DNA from: Ketobacter sp964016105
Lineage (GTDB): Bacteria; Pseudomonadota; Gammaproteobacteria; Pseudomonadales; Ketobacteraceae
Length of the DNA: 64,000 bases
Assembly (NCBI GenBank): GCA_964016105.1
Contig: CAXHEX010000002.1
Span: forward strand, 248,001-312,000
Reading direction: 5' to 3'
Shown: one piece after another, positions 17,887 to 27,304 of the stretch
How positions within the stretch are numbered: position 1 is the first letter of the stretch
Layout of the letters: the number at the start of each line of letters is the position of its first letter
Position numbers and translations under genes: made by a program
Notes under the pieces: model-generated
Database searches by the model: none
What the model was told of the DNA's origin: nothing
What the model saw: the letters and a program-made list of their open reading frames with translations, nothing else

Positions 17887-19464
17887 TTAGGAGCCCCACT
17901 TGTCATACCATGCTAACTTCGAACTGGCTTTTGTGTGGTAGTCAGTACCAGGGGGCAGCAATTCCGTAACTTCGCGCCACATACTCTTCGCCTTGTTGGC
18001 ATTGACGTATTCCAATCGCAATGCCTGACGATAGAGTTGCTGTGCCTTGGTATTCAAGTTGTCTATGCCGATGCGCGCAACCACACTGTCACCGGACTTC
18101 AGCGCCTGCTGCCAATAGTTGTAAGCACTATGGTAGTCACCCACTTCTGAAGCTCTGTTTCCTCGTGCCACGTATTCTTCAACCACCTTGTTGGCGATCT
18201 GACGCGTATAAGCACTCTTCTGACCGGAGAATAACCTCTGCTCTTTAGCCATGAAATCGATCCATAAACTAAACGCAGCGTCCTTATCACCGGAACTAAA
18301 GGAGGACTGAGCCAGGTTGTACTGGTCGTACAACACTTCGATGTCCTGATAACTGGCCACCACCTGTTTCTTGGTATTTCCGGTTACTGCAGCGGAGCCG
18401 AAGTAAGGTTTGAGAGTCTTCATGGCTGCGCCACCATCTCCATTTAAATACTGTTGGCGCGCCTTACGAATTGCCTGCTGGGCGTTGCTGTTGAGACTAG
18501 CCACGGCAGCTGCCGGTTTCTTGGGCGCAGGCTTTTGCGTTGCCACTGGGGCCTTCTTTGGCTCCGCCGCTTTAGTGCTGCTGGATGGCGGTGGTGCAAG
18601 ATCCGAAATACTGGGTGGTGGCGCTAAAGAACTGGGTGGTGGTGGAGCTGAGAATGCCAAATCAGCCGCCTTCTCATTGCCGAGGGCCGGGTCAACCGTA
18701 CTGGGCGTGCCAGTGTTGAAGCCTGTGGATGTGGGTGCTTGGGGCGCAGGCACCGAGGAGGTTGAAGCAGGAGCAGCCGGTTTTGGGGTCTGGGCGGCTG
18801 ATGGCGCCGATACTAACTGACTGCTTTGAGACTGACCGAAGTAGATATAGCCGGCACCGGCAAAAAGCGCCAGTGCTAACAATAACACAATAGATGTAAG
18901 GATTTTCTTAACGGGGCTGGGGCCGAACGTGTTGTCTACATGGGTAACGTCGTCGGTATCCTTGGAGCCAAAAAAGGCAGCTGGCTTGGGGTCAGCAGAC
19001 ATGGATTCACCTGCGTTACCCAAGGCACCGGATCCGGAGTTAAACACCAACGAGATATCACCCAGCTTGATAACGTCGTCTTCTTCAAGAATAACCCTTG
19101 CCACCTTATAACCATTTACCTTCAGCCCATTGAGGCTTTCAAGGTCATTAATAACAAAGCGACCGGACTGAAACACAATTTCCACATGTTTTCGGGAAAT
19201 GCCCTTACCTTGCAGCACCAGGTCGCACTCTGTGCCTCGCCCGATAACAAAAGGAAAGGTGGTAATAGGATAACTCTCTCCGGTGTCTGCCTTTAGGCAG
19301 GCAACCGCATCGGATTCATCTATATCAGCGTACACCTCGGTACGATCCGCATCCCAACCAGGCTCGGATATGTGGTTAATACCGGGAGAGGAATCTAAGG
19401 ATTGCTTCTTCAAATCCAACACTGGAGTGGATTCAACGATAAAATCATCTAAGCCTTGTTTCAT
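17887..19464 (-). CDS. FHA domain - transmembrane - helical-repeat protein
   Basis: The 525-residue protein has three parts. An FHA domain at about residues 65-150 contains FVIGRGTECDLVL, KGISRKHVEI and LESLNGLKVNG, the conserved phosphothreonine-binding residues. A single membrane helix (around residue 190) follows. The rest has a Pro/Ala/Ser-rich linker and TPR-like helices (around residues 325-515). The FHA domain should be cytoplasmic and the C-terminal part periplasmic. It could link cytoplasmic kinase/phosphatase signalling to the envelope part of the pilus machine. Function is inferred from layout and neighbours only. Confidence 0.8.
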   Translation of the reverse strand: MKQGLDDFIVESTPVLDLKKQSLDSSPGINHISEPGWDADRTEVYADIDESDAVACLKADTGESYPITTFPFVIGRGTECDLVLQGKGISRKHVEIVFQSGRFVINDLESLNGLKVNGYKVARVILEEDDVIKLGDISLVFNSGSGALGNAGESMSADPKPAAFFGSKDTDDVTHVDNTFGPSPVKKILTSIVLLLALALFAGAGYIYFGQSQSSQLVSAPSAAQTPKPAAPASTSSVPAPQAPTSTGFNTGTPSTVDPALGNEKAADLAFSAPPPPSSLAPPPSISDLAPPPSSSTKAAEPKKAPVATQKPAPKKPAAAVASLNSNAQQAIRKARQQYLNGDGGAAMKTLKPYFGSAAVTGNTKKQVVASYQDIEVLYDQYNLAQSSFSSGDKDAAFSLWIDFMAKEQRLFSGQKSAYTRQIANKVVEEYVARGNRASEVGDYHSAYNYWQQALKSGDSVVARIGIDNLNTKAQQLYRQALRLEYVNANKAKSMWREVTELLPPGTDYHTKASSKLAWYDKWGS

Positions 19465-19529
19465 TAAGTTTTCCTTTATGCCAAACCCCGGATCGAGACT
19501 GAAGCCGCTGTTCTTATTATCTTTAGCAT

Positions 19530-19895
19530 TTAATCAAATAACAGCTGGTCATCCAAGTGAATTCCTGTTTTGTTAACGTTACCATCTGAAACCTCCAGTA
19601 CGGAAAATGTGCCCTTGGGAGCCCATCTCAACCGGTAAGGTTTCACATTAGATGACATACCTAACACCTTGTTTTCTTTATCTAAAAAAACCACATCAAT
19701 GGTAAAACGCATGCCGATGGTGTGTATACTCTTACAGGGAACAATTAACATAGCCTCGTGCTCTGCCAACGCCTTTCTGGACAGCAACCCCACCAAACGC
19801 GTAGCAAAGGTGTCAGCCACATACACGCAGCGCAGATCAGTTTCTCTATGTTTTCCAGCTGAGTCCCGCAAAGAAACGCGGGAATATCTATCCAT
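19530..19895 (-). CDS. DUF192 family protein
   Basis: The 121-residue protein is a full DUF192 domain: VADTFATRLVGLLSRKAL near residue 28, CKSIHTIGMRFTIDVVFLD near residue 52, and the C-terminal VLEVSDG region. Biochemical function is unknown; DUF192 genes are often seen in tad clusters. It lacks the usual signal peptide, so it may act in the cytoplasm. It sits 3 bp after tadC and 65 bp before the FHA protein gene. Confidence 0.85.
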   Translation of the reverse strand: MDRYSRVSLRDSAGKHRETDLRCVYVADTFATRLVGLLSRKALAEHEAMLIVPCKSIHTIGMRFTIDVVFLDKENKVLGMSSNVKPYRLRWAPKGTFSVLEVSDGNVNKTGIHLDDQLLFD

Positions 19896-19898
19896 GAA

Positions 19899-20825
19899 TT
19901 ACGCTTGTAAAAGCAGCATTATGGTCTTGGGTAGGATGCCTGTTTCCGCCATTTTAACCACCAATATAAACCCGATTAGCATAAATATAATGGGGAAAAG
20001 AAACATTACCAGGGGCAAAAGCATCTTTACAGGGGCCTTGTTCGCAGCCGCTTCCGCCTCATTAAACCGCTCCACACGACGCTGTTCAGCTTGCAACGTC
20101 AACACATCAACAATCTCGCCACCGGTTTCTTCCGCCTGGTTAATGGCGGCCACAAAATTGCTAACGGATTTGATATCCATGCGTTTAGCCAGATCCAATA
20201 AAGCTTCACGACGAATCTTGCCAGCCCGAATCTCCCTGAGCAACTTACCAAACTCATCTTTGACGGGGCCTTCAGGAAGATTGGCAATGGCCTGACCCAG
20301 CGAGGTGGAGTAATTCAAACCAGCGCGCATGGACAATACCAACAAATCCAACAAGAACGGGAACTCCTTGGATACCCGTCGCCGTCTCTGGTTGGTTATA
20401 TCCCTCAGCCAGATATCGGGGTAATAGTAGCCCAAAGGAATCAGAGCTATTAAAAACAGCTGAACCTCAGGTGAGAATCCTGTGTCTGAATTGAACAGAA
20501 ATATGGAGACGATCACCATAAACACCATACACACGATTTTAAGCGTGACTAACTCTTCGGGCATGATGGCGTAATTCATACCCCCAGAGCTCAGTCGTAT
20601 CTGGGTTTTCTCATACAGCTTTTCCGACATCATGGTTTTCACGTCGCTGGAAAACAAGCGCACGATAGGTTTGAACAATTTGTAGATTAACGGCGGCGGG
20701 TCCCGCCAATCCTCAGTCTCCTTAGTCCGCGTTCTCATGGCGAGTTTAAGGATTGCAAACACCGCCACGCCAAGCGCGATGGAGAACATCAGGGTAGACG
20801 CGGACATCATCAGCCAATCTAACAT
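19899..20825 (-). CDS. tadC: Flp pilus assembly inner-membrane protein TadC
   Basis: The 308-residue protein has a type II secretion F domain (about residues 155-275), with segments such as FPFLLDLLVLSMRAGLNYS and AAINQAEETGGEIVDVL typical of TadC. Flanking membrane helices lie near both ends. With TadB it forms the inner-membrane platform for the TadA ATPase. It starts 1 bp after the tadB stop codon. Confidence 0.92.
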   Translation of the reverse strand: MLDWLMMSASTLMFSIALGVAVFAILKLAMRTRTKETEDWRDPPPLIYKLFKPIVRLFSSDVKTMMSEKLYEKTQIRLSSGGMNYAIMPEELVTLKIVCMVFMVIVSIFLFNSDTGFSPEVQLFLIALIPLGYYYPDIWLRDITNQRRRRVSKEFPFLLDLLVLSMRAGLNYSTSLGQAIANLPEGPVKDEFGKLLREIRAGKIRREALLDLAKRMDIKSVSNFVAAINQAEETGGEIVDVLTLQAEQRRVERFNEAEAAANKAPVKMLLPLVMFLFPIIFMLIGFILVVKMAETGILPKTIMLLLQA

Positions 20826-21704
20826 CTAAACATCCACATTGACGATTTTCTGAATCATGAAATACGCCATTAAAATCATCACAAACATAATAGCCAGACA
20901 GATCCAGCCCAATAGGGTGGTAAACATCATCCCCATGGCTGCGGGCTCAATTTTGTAAAACACATAACCAATGAAAACCGGAAAAAATGTGGCCAAGGTG
21001 CCTTGGGCCTGCCCCATGGAAGTGAGTGCTTTAATCTTGCCCTCCACCTTGGATTTTTCTCTCAGGGTTTTTGACAGGGTTTCCAACGTTTCCGCCAGAT
21101 TCCCCCCCACAGAGCGGGAAATCTTTATGGCAGAGTTCATCAGCAGAATGTCTTGACGGTCGATTCGCTTAGCCAGGTCATCTAAGGAATCATTTAAATC
21201 AGTACCCACGCGGTATTCCACTAGTACCTGGGCAAATTCCTGGGCGAGGGGCTGGGGCTGGTTCTTTACCACCTGCTGGAAAGACTTCACCAGATTGAGC
21301 CCGGAACGCAATGAAGAGGATATGGACGATAAAGCATCGGGCAGCTGTTCAATAAACTCGTCGGATCGGCGCTTTTTCATGTAACGCAAAATAAAATTGG
21401 GTGTAAATAAAATCACGAGACCGACAATAATTGAAAACACCATATTGGTAAAAAACAGCAGGATGGGCACCGCAATCAACAGGGTAATCAAGGTAATATT
21501 AAACACTTGGCCGGTATCCAATAACACCACCACGTCACGCAGGCCTTTATCAACCTGCATGAAGAACTTACGTTGATAAAACTTGAAACCGGATTGAGCA
21601 ATACCAATGGCCACCCAGCTTAGACAGAACACCGCAATACTGATCAAAGCGAAACTGACCATCTGGCTGTTTGATTGAAGGGTCTGTAATAAAGACTCCA
21701 TCAC
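20826..21704 (-). CDS. tadB: Flp pilus assembly inner-membrane protein TadB
   Basis: The 292-residue protein carries a T2SSF domain (about residues 120-245) with LPDALSSISSSLRSGLNLVKS and SAIKISRSVGGNLAETLETL, plus membrane helices at both ends. It is the platform partner of TadC. Its start overlaps the tadA stop by 4 bp, which indicates translational coupling. Confidence 0.92.
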   Translation of the reverse strand: MMESLLQTLQSNSQMVSFALISIAVFCLSWVAIGIAQSGFKFYQRKFFMQVDKGLRDVVVLLDTGQVFNITLITLLIAVPILLFFTNMVFSIIVGLVILFTPNFILRYMKKRRSDEFIEQLPDALSSISSSLRSGLNLVKSFQQVVKNQPQPLAQEFAQVLVEYRVGTDLNDSLDDLAKRIDRQDILLMNSAIKISRSVGGNLAETLETLSKTLREKSKVEGKIKALTSMGQAQGTLATFFPVFIGYVFYKIEPAAMGMMFTTLLGWICLAIMFVMILMAYFMIQKIVNVDV

Positions 21705-23392
21705 GCAGCCCCTCCCGTGACCGTATCCTTCAGCTCCACGGGCGCCTCAAACAGACTTACATCCAAGTCAACGCCTTGCTCCAAGGCACTCCGATAAAAT
21801 TTGGGTATATACCCGGTGGGCCGATAAAAACCCGTTATATTGCCATCGGAATCATAACCTTTACGCACATATTCAAAAACAGTTTCCAGCAACACCCGGT
21901 CATCTTCAAACCCCACCACTTCCATTATATGGGTGATTTTTCGAGTGCCATCGGCCAATCGGCTTTGTTGTACCAGGATATCCACCGCCGATGCGATCTG
22001 TTCACGGATAGCGCGGGAAGGCAGGTCCACTCCCGCCATCATGACCATCACTTCCAAACGGCTAAGAAAATCCGATGGCGAATTGGCATGACCAGTGGTC
22101 AAAGAACCATCGTGACCGGTATTCATGGCCTGCAGCATATCCAACGCCTCACCGCCACGACACTCCCCCACCACAATACGGTCTGGCCGCATTCGCAGAG
22201 AGTTAATTACCAAATCTCTAATTGAAACTTTACCCTTGCCCTCTGCGTTGGCGGGACGGCTCTCCAGGGAGACCACGTGGGGTTGGTTGAGCTTGAGTTC
22301 GGCAGCGTCTTCTATGGTAACTATCCGATCCTTCTCACCAATGAAGTTGGACAGGATATTCAACAAAGTGGTCTTACCGGAACCGGTTCCCCCGGAGATC
22401 ACCACATTTTGCTTCAACTCAACCGATGACTTGAGGAATAAACCCATTTGTTCGGAAATGGAACCAAACCGAATCAAGTCCGACATGTAGAGGTTTTTCT
22501 TGGCAAACTTCCGTATGGTAATGCTGGGACCATTAAGGGCCAAAGGAGGAATGATGGCATTCACTCGGGAGCCATCAGTCAAGCGAGCATCCACCATGGG
22601 TGAGCTTTCATCAATGCGCCGACCCAAGGGTGCCACAATACGGTCAATAACCGCCAGCAGGGACTGAGTGCTGGTAAAACGGCTTTCTGACAGGGTCAGT
22701 TTACCATTCTGTTCCACGTAAATTTGATCTGGCCCGTTCACCATAATTTCAGTGATGGAGTCATCATCCACCAAGGGCTCCAACGCACCTAAGCCCACCG
22801 CTTCTGCCACAACCTGGCGCTGCAACTCATCGCGGCTGACGCCATCGGGGATTCGATCAACATGGTCACGGATGATCTGTTTAGTGGCCTTAATGGCTTC
22901 CTCTCTAAGCTCGTGGGCGTCCATTTCCTGGAGATTAGCCCTTTTACGAAGGTCCAGATATTCCAAAATCAAGGAATGCACACGCCGCTTAAGCGCAACG
23001 AAGGCCTCGCTTTCCTGACGCTGGGGAGCGCGCGAAAGGCGACGGTCTTCCCCTTCGGTAAAGGCGGGCCCCGCAGCAGGAGTGGCAATTATCCGAACAC
23101 TAAGATCACCGAAACCAATAACATCGGCTTTGTTTAGGGCCGTGGCCTCAGTGATCTTTTGACCATTTAACCAGGTTCCATTTGTGCTTTCCAGATCCGT
23201 CAGAAACGCTCCCGATCTGTCCAGACTGATGGAGGCGTGATTGCGGGATACGTGGCTGTCCGCCAGGATCACATCGCAATGATCGCCCTTACCCAAAGTG
23301 TATGAGCCCGGCTTGAATTCATAGCGCGATATATTTTTGTTTGAGTCTACTACTTCTAAAACCAGCATCGAATTCCCGGCCCGCACTATCAA
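21701..23392 (-). CDS. tadA: TadA/CpaF secretion ATPase with N-terminal FHA domain
   Basis: The 563-residue protein joins two units. Residues 1 to about 110 form an FHA domain (YTLGKGDHCDVIL, DSHVSRNHASISL, LESTNGTWLNGQ), expected to bind phosphothreonine. Residues from about 130 to 540 form a CpaF/TadA hexameric ATPase: Walker A VISGGTGSGKTTLLN near residue 333, Walker B and His box within RPDRIVVGECRGGEALDMLQ near residue 400 and TTGHANSP near residue 428. The ATPase powers Flp pilus extension. Most TadA proteins lack an FHA domain, so the fusion is notable next to a kinase, a phosphatase and another FHA protein. It overlaps both neighbours by 4 bp. Confidence 0.93.
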   Translation of the reverse strand: MIVRAGNSMLVLEVVDSNKNISRYEFKPGSYTLGKGDHCDVILADSHVSRNHASISLDRSGAFLTDLESTNGTWLNGQKITEATALNKADVIGFGDLSVRIIATPAAGPAFTEGEDRRLSRAPQRQESEAFVALKRRVHSLILEYLDLRKRANLQEMDAHELREEAIKATKQIIRDHVDRIPDGVSRDELQRQVVAEAVGLGALEPLVDDDSITEIMVNGPDQIYVEQNGKLTLSESRFTSTQSLLAVIDRIVAPLGRRIDESSPMVDARLTDGSRVNAIIPPLALNGPSITIRKFAKKNLYMSDLIRFGSISEQMGLFLKSSVELKQNVVISGGTGSGKTTLLNILSNFIGEKDRIVTIEDAAELKLNQPHVVSLESRPANAEGKGKVSIRDLVINSLRMRPDRIVVGECRGGEALDMLQAMNTGHDGSLTTGHANSPSDFLSRLEVMVMMAGVDLPSRAIREQIASAVDILVQQSRLADGTRKITHIMEVVGFEDDRVLLETVFEYVRKGYDSDGNITGFYRPTGYIPKFYRSALEQGVDLDVSLFEAPVELKDTVTGGAA

Positions 23393-24696
23393 TCAAAAAT
23401 ACTGAATTTCATATCGTCTTCTGCATCCGATGTTAACTTCTCGGAATACTCAATCATGTCCCGATTGCGCTCACTGTCTGGATCAATCAGGTAAGGAGTA
23501 ACAAAAATAACCAGTTCCGTTGTGGCCTCTTGGAACGAACGCGACTTAAACAGCTCACCAATAATGGGGATTGAACCCAGCCCCGGAACCTTGCCAATGG
23601 CTTTACTGTCTTCCGCCTGTAACATTCCGGAGATCACCATGGTTTGCCCGGTTTGCACGTTCATTTCCATATTGGTTTTGCGGGAAGTGAATCCGGGTAT
23701 GCCCTGAACCTGCACACTTTCGTCCACCGCGCTCACTTCCACATTAATCTTAGTCGAAATAAAGCCATCGGGATCCGCTACCGGTTCAAAATCCAGGATA
23801 ACCCCCACCTGCTTGAACTCCACGGTGAGTTCGCCGTCACGACCATAAATGGGGATAGGTATTTCGCCACCGGCCAGAAACTCCGCTTTCGACCCACTTT
23901 TAGTAACCAGTTTGGGACGCGCCAATACCCGAGCAATACCATTGGTTTGCAGTAGATTAATGGTGGAGCCAATTTCAGTAAGAGGGCTAAAGGTTTGAGC
24001 ACCCTCTTCCACTCCAAAGCCAAAAAACGAGGTGTAGCGGTCAAAGTCTAAAATACCGTGGAATTCCCCGGTCATTTCATAGAAAGGACCCGGTGTTGAG
24101 CCGTCCCATTGAATGCCCACATCCAACAAATCATCCCGGCGCACCTCGACCACCTGCACATCCAACATAATCATGGCCTGCAGACTCACTTTTGGCGTGA
24201 TCACGTTAAACACAACGGTACCTGCCGTCACTTGCTCGCCCAATTTCTTTTTCATGTCATTGATAATTACAATATCCTGCTCCCGCAGGATTCTGCCTTC
24301 AATAAAGACAATGCCGTTCTCTTCTCGGGCGTTCACACCTTCCACGTCAGCCAGCACAATATTGGCCACTTCCAAAATTTGCACCCAGGAATTATCCACC
24401 ACCTTCAACAGGAAACGTTTTTGTGTTCCGTTGGCTGTCCAGATCCGCAAATCCGTAACCCCGGCTTTTAATCCGGTTAACAGAATCTCATCGGGGCCGG
24501 TGGGCTGGGCGTTGGCCACATCAGGGTGGCCTATGGAAACCCGGGTAACCCCAGGATAGGGCATTAACCGGGTTTGCCCCTGTATGATATTCACCGTGCT
24601 GTCATATTGTTCTTGTGCGTTGGCCACTTGACTCACCAGGGCCATACTCAACAGCAGCCATGCCAACCAGCGTTTACCCAAGCTAATATGATTCAT
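23389..24696 (-). CDS. rcpA: Flp pilus outer-membrane secretin RcpA/CpaC
   Basis: The 435-residue protein has a signal peptide ending near VANAQ. The N-terminal pilus/BON-like periplasmic domain (about residues 30-190) contains GVTRVSIGHPDVANAQ. The secretin domain lies at about residues 200-410, with the family signature GKVPGLGSIPIIGELFKS near residue 372 and VIFVTPYLIDP. It forms the outer-membrane channel for Flp pili. It overlaps tadA by 4 bp and follows cpaB after 24 bp. Confidence 0.93.
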   Translation of the reverse strand: MNHISLGKRWLAWLLLSMALVSQVANAQEQYDSTVNIIQGQTRLMPYPGVTRVSIGHPDVANAQPTGPDEILLTGLKAGVTDLRIWTANGTQKRFLLKVVDNSWVQILEVANIVLADVEGVNAREENGIVFIEGRILREQDIVIINDMKKKLGEQVTAGTVVFNVITPKVSLQAMIMLDVQVVEVRRDDLLDVGIQWDGSTPGPFYEMTGEFHGILDFDRYTSFFGFGVEEGAQTFSPLTEIGSTINLLQTNGIARVLARPKLVTKSGSKAEFLAGGEIPIPIYGRDGELTVEFKQVGVILDFEPVADPDGFISTKINVEVSAVDESVQVQGIPGFTSRKTNMEMNVQTGQTMVISGMLQAEDSKAIGKVPGLGSIPIIGELFKSRSFQEATTELVIFVTPYLIDPDSERNRDMIEYSEKLTSDAEDDMKFSIFD

Positions 24697-24720
24697 ACTT
24701 CTTTTTCCTTTTTGTTATTA

Positions 24721-25539
24721 TTAGGAGCGCTTGCCGCCCTTGATCAACTCAAAACCCCAACCGTCTTTCGGCTTCGGTGACTCCGGTGGTGGCTCTGGTT
24801 TGGCTTCCTGGGGAATATCCACCACGTTATCCAAAGTCACATAATCATCGAATCGGTCGTAGTCATCTTCCGGTCTACGTAGCAGAATGGAGATGTCCCC
24901 CACGGTTTGAGCATGAATTAATTTAGTTGCATACAAAGGCGGCACACCCACTACGATTTCGCTGTAGCGGCGTTGATTTTTATTGGGTATGCCATCATCT
25001 AAATCTGACCCCGTGGCCAATACCCGCAAATTCTGCGCTAAAGGTACCGTACGCTCGTCGTCCCCATCCTTTAAGGTCACCATCAGATCAATAAAATCCC
25101 CTGGTGCCAAAAAGCCCGAAAAGGTATCCAATGTGGAAACAGGGATAGTAACCGCTCTCTCCCCTGCTTTAAGCAGGGAGGATAACCCTTCAATTCGCTT
25201 TTGATTGATGTGCAAAGTGGAAAGGGGTTCACCGCGCTTTACGGGATTCACAATCTGTCGGCCTTCGATCTGGCTGAACTGTTTGGGTAGGATAGCGCTT
25301 GCCTGGACGTAGGTTTTAGGAATCTTTCGAATAGAGGCATTTTTAGAGCTAATGACATCACCCACTTCCATATCCGTGGACGCCACCACCACTTCGATGG
25401 ATTCTCTTTCAGCGTCAAACTTTGTCTTGTACTGATTTATTTCGCTGTTGATATGACTGCTAGACAAGTACCAGCCGCCAGCGCCGGCAGCAACGGCACA
25501 CAACAATAAGATAATAGTGGTTTTATTATTGGACTTCAT
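24721..25539 (-). CDS. cpaB: Flp pilus assembly protein CpaB/RcpC
   Basis: The 272-residue protein has an N-terminal signal anchor (residues 7-26). A SAF domain follows (about residues 45-115), with VVVASTDMEVGDVISSKNAS and VNPVKRGEPLS, and then the RcpC/CpaB C-terminal beta domain with VSTLDTFSGFLAPGDFIDLM. CpaB is a periplasmic partner of the secretin. The C-terminus is Pro/Glu-rich. Confidence 0.9.
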   Translation of the reverse strand: MKSNNKTTIILLLCAVAAGAGGWYLSSSHINSEINQYKTKFDAERESIEVVVASTDMEVGDVISSKNASIRKIPKTYVQASAILPKQFSQIEGRQIVNPVKRGEPLSTLHINQKRIEGLSSLLKAGERAVTIPVSTLDTFSGFLAPGDFIDLMVTLKDGDDERTVPLAQNLRVLATGSDLDDGIPNKNQRRYSEIVVGVPPLYATKLIHAQTVGDISILLRRPEDDYDRFDDYVTLDNVVDIPQEAKPEPPPESPKPKDGWGFELIKGGKRS

Positions 25540-25550
25540 AGCGTTACCTG

Positions 25551-25766
25551 TTAAGGCTGGTAAATAGAGTCGGCAAATTCTTGTTGACGCTCATTTAAAG
25601 CATGAACAATGGAGGGGTCTTCAAAGGAATCGGATTGGGCGCCAGGATTGTCATGGTAGTTATCCACGGAACCACCAAAAAATGCGACGGCTACTACCAT
25701 TGTGAGAAAACCCATAACGAGTGCGTACTCCATCATGATCCCACCAAATTGAGCGTTTTTAGTCAT
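25551..25766 (-). CDS. Second Flp-type mini-pilin
   Basis: The 71-residue protein starts with a short leader and QFGGIMMEYALVMGF. If cleaved after the first Gly, Glu and Tyr fall at +5 and +6, exactly the Flp prepilin rule. A hydrophobic helix of about 20 residues follows, then a short polar tail. It differs from the main Flp (29005-29286) in lacking the Ala/Gly-rich middle. It may be a minor pilin or an initiator. It lies 11 bp upstream of cpaB in the same operon. Confidence 0.65.
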   Translation of the reverse strand: MTKNAQFGGIMMEYALVMGFLTMVVAVAFFGGSVDNYHDNPGAQSDSFEDPSIVHALNERQQEFADSIYQP

Positions 25767-25786
25767 TGCTTCTTATTCTTATAGGT

Positions 25787-26503
25787 CTATTTGAGCCAGT
25801 GTATAAGGACTTGGCTGAACTTACTGTTGCGCCCTTGTAAACCATTTATGGTCAACTGTAACAGTTCTCCCTGCCTTTTGAAACTGAGTACCGCATTGCT
25901 GCGCCCATCGCCGCTATTGGAATAGAATGACCAACCATCCCGCTCCAAAGAAGACAGATAAAAATCAACAATTTGAGGCACTTGCAGGCGAGAATCCAAT
26001 TCCAGAGTCTCCGAGCGGCGGCCATTGTCCAAAGCCTCTATTTTGCTGATCACCTTGGTTCGAGGGGGCAGGGAAAATCGGGTTTTTGTGCTCCTGTTGG
26101 CATTCAAGGAACCCAGCGAAACCACGATCTTACCGTCCACCACCTTACCCTTCTGGGAAAACTGCACCGTATAAAGGTAACCATCCAAATCCAGGCTTAA
26201 AATGGTAAGGTCTCCAGCCCGTCGACTATTGGTTTTTCCGTGGCCTTTGGACTTCCAAAGACTGTTATAAAAACGCTCTACCTGATCGGTACTACCCACA
26301 AAAGTAAATAACTTAATGCTCATAGGCACATTGTTGTAAGCCATTCTAGGCGCTGCCCAAAACCAGCGAGCCCCCGGTATCACCTCCAGATCCGGTAACG
26401 CTTTCTCCAATGGATCCCGATATTTAGCAGAAGCTCCGGACGCAGTTAGCATCAAGAGAAGCACAAAGGAATAAAACAAACTGCGATTGAAGAAAACTCT
26501 CAT
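25787..26503 (-). CDS. Exported protein of unknown function in tad locus
   Basis: I do not recognise this 238-residue protein. It has a clear signal peptide (cleavage near ASGASA), so it should be periplasmic. The mature part shows two similar halves (each with a sequence like Q-VERFYNSLWKSKG or Q-IVDFYLSSLERDGW followed by beta-strands). This suggests a duplicated alpha/beta fold. It lies between the tadE-like gene (no gap) and the mini-pilin gene, so it is probably an accessory pilus-assembly factor. Confidence 0.6.
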   Translation of the reverse strand: MRVFFNRSLFYSFVLLLMLTASGASAKYRDPLEKALPDLEVIPGARWFWAAPRMAYNNVPMSIKLFTFVGSTDQVERFYNSLWKSKGHGKTNSRRAGDLTILSLDLDGYLYTVQFSQKGKVVDGKIVVSLGSLNANRSTKTRFSLPPRTKVISKIEALDNGRRSETLELDSRLQVPQIVDFYLSSLERDGWSFYSNSGDGRSNAVLSFKRQGELLQLTINGLQGRNSKFSQVLIHWLK

Positions 26504-27304
26504 TTACTGGGAGTCAGCCTCTTCGTCATAGGCTGGGAGAGATGTGGGGAGAATGGTGGACTGCTGATCGTGGACCATCTCATAGGGATCGTCCACGTGG
26601 TACATGGTATCGCGAAAGTCTTTAAAGAAAAAGCCAGTAACAGCCCTCATGGCCCGCTGATGAATTCTATGGGCGGCCACCACATTGGGGGAACGCACCT
26701 CCCGCACAATTTCGCTGAACTGGGATTCTGAAGACGCGGACCAACTATCGGAGACGATGGAAAAAGACGCTTGAACCTTGGGGTCCACAAAATCCATATC
26801 TTGCAGCAACGCGATGTTATCCGTGGCATAGGGAATAGAAAGATAGCCAATGTTCTCAGTATCCAAACTCAGCTCCGTGCGCTGATCCACCCAAACTAGG
26901 TTTTGGGTACGATTGGTCATAAACCCCCGCATAACATTTTGCGCAAAGTCCTGGGTTGTGGGGGCATCATGGCGAGCCCCTTGCTGCATATCCACAATAT
27001 TTTGGCCAGTTGAATGATCGACCCATTCTCGAGCGGTACCCACACTATTAGCGCCAAAACCCACACCATTATTAACCAGAAAGCGGCTGGTTATATCGTC
27101 GGTGATTTCTGAACTTGCCAGTTTGTTTGCGTAATCATCGGCGCTGTAGGCCGTGCTCTCCCAAGCCATATAGCGGGCCGCTTTATGGGCAGTGGTTTGT
27201 ACATGGAGCATATTAGCAATCAATATCAGCCCCAGTACCAACGGAACGAATACCGCCAACATCACCAGGAATTCCGAAGATGCCTGACCTTGATTATTGG
27301 CCAT
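26504..27304 (-). CDS. TadE-like pseudopilin (second)
   Basis: The start at ATG 27304 is chosen; a GTG one codon upstream is also in frame. The roughly 266-residue protein begins MANNQGQASSEFLVMLAVFV, a TadE-type class III pseudopilin N-terminus with the conserved Glu in SSEF. A periplasmic domain of about 230 residues follows, with few recognisable motifs. It overlaps the tadG-like gene, so translation is probably coupled. The likely role is as a minor pilin of the Flp system. Confidence 0.7.
   Translation of the reverse strand: MANNQGQASSEFLVMLAVFVPLVLGLILIANMLHVQTTAHKAARYMAWESTAYSADDYANKLASSEITDDITSRFLVNNGVGFGANSVGTAREWVDHSTGQNIVDMQQGARHDAPTTQDFAQNVMRGFMTNRTQNLVWVDQRTELSLDTENIGYLSIPYATDNIALLQDMDFVDPKVQASFSIVSDSWSASSESQFSEIVREVRSPNVVAAHRIHQRAMRAVTGFFFKDFRDTMYHVDDPYEMVHDQQSTILPTSLPAYDEEADSQ

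Noticed and set aside
18410..18820. 136-residue plus-strand frame opposite the FHA-TM protein
   Set aside because: Gly/Ala-rich composition is simply the complement of the Pro/Ala/Ser linker; no start signals.
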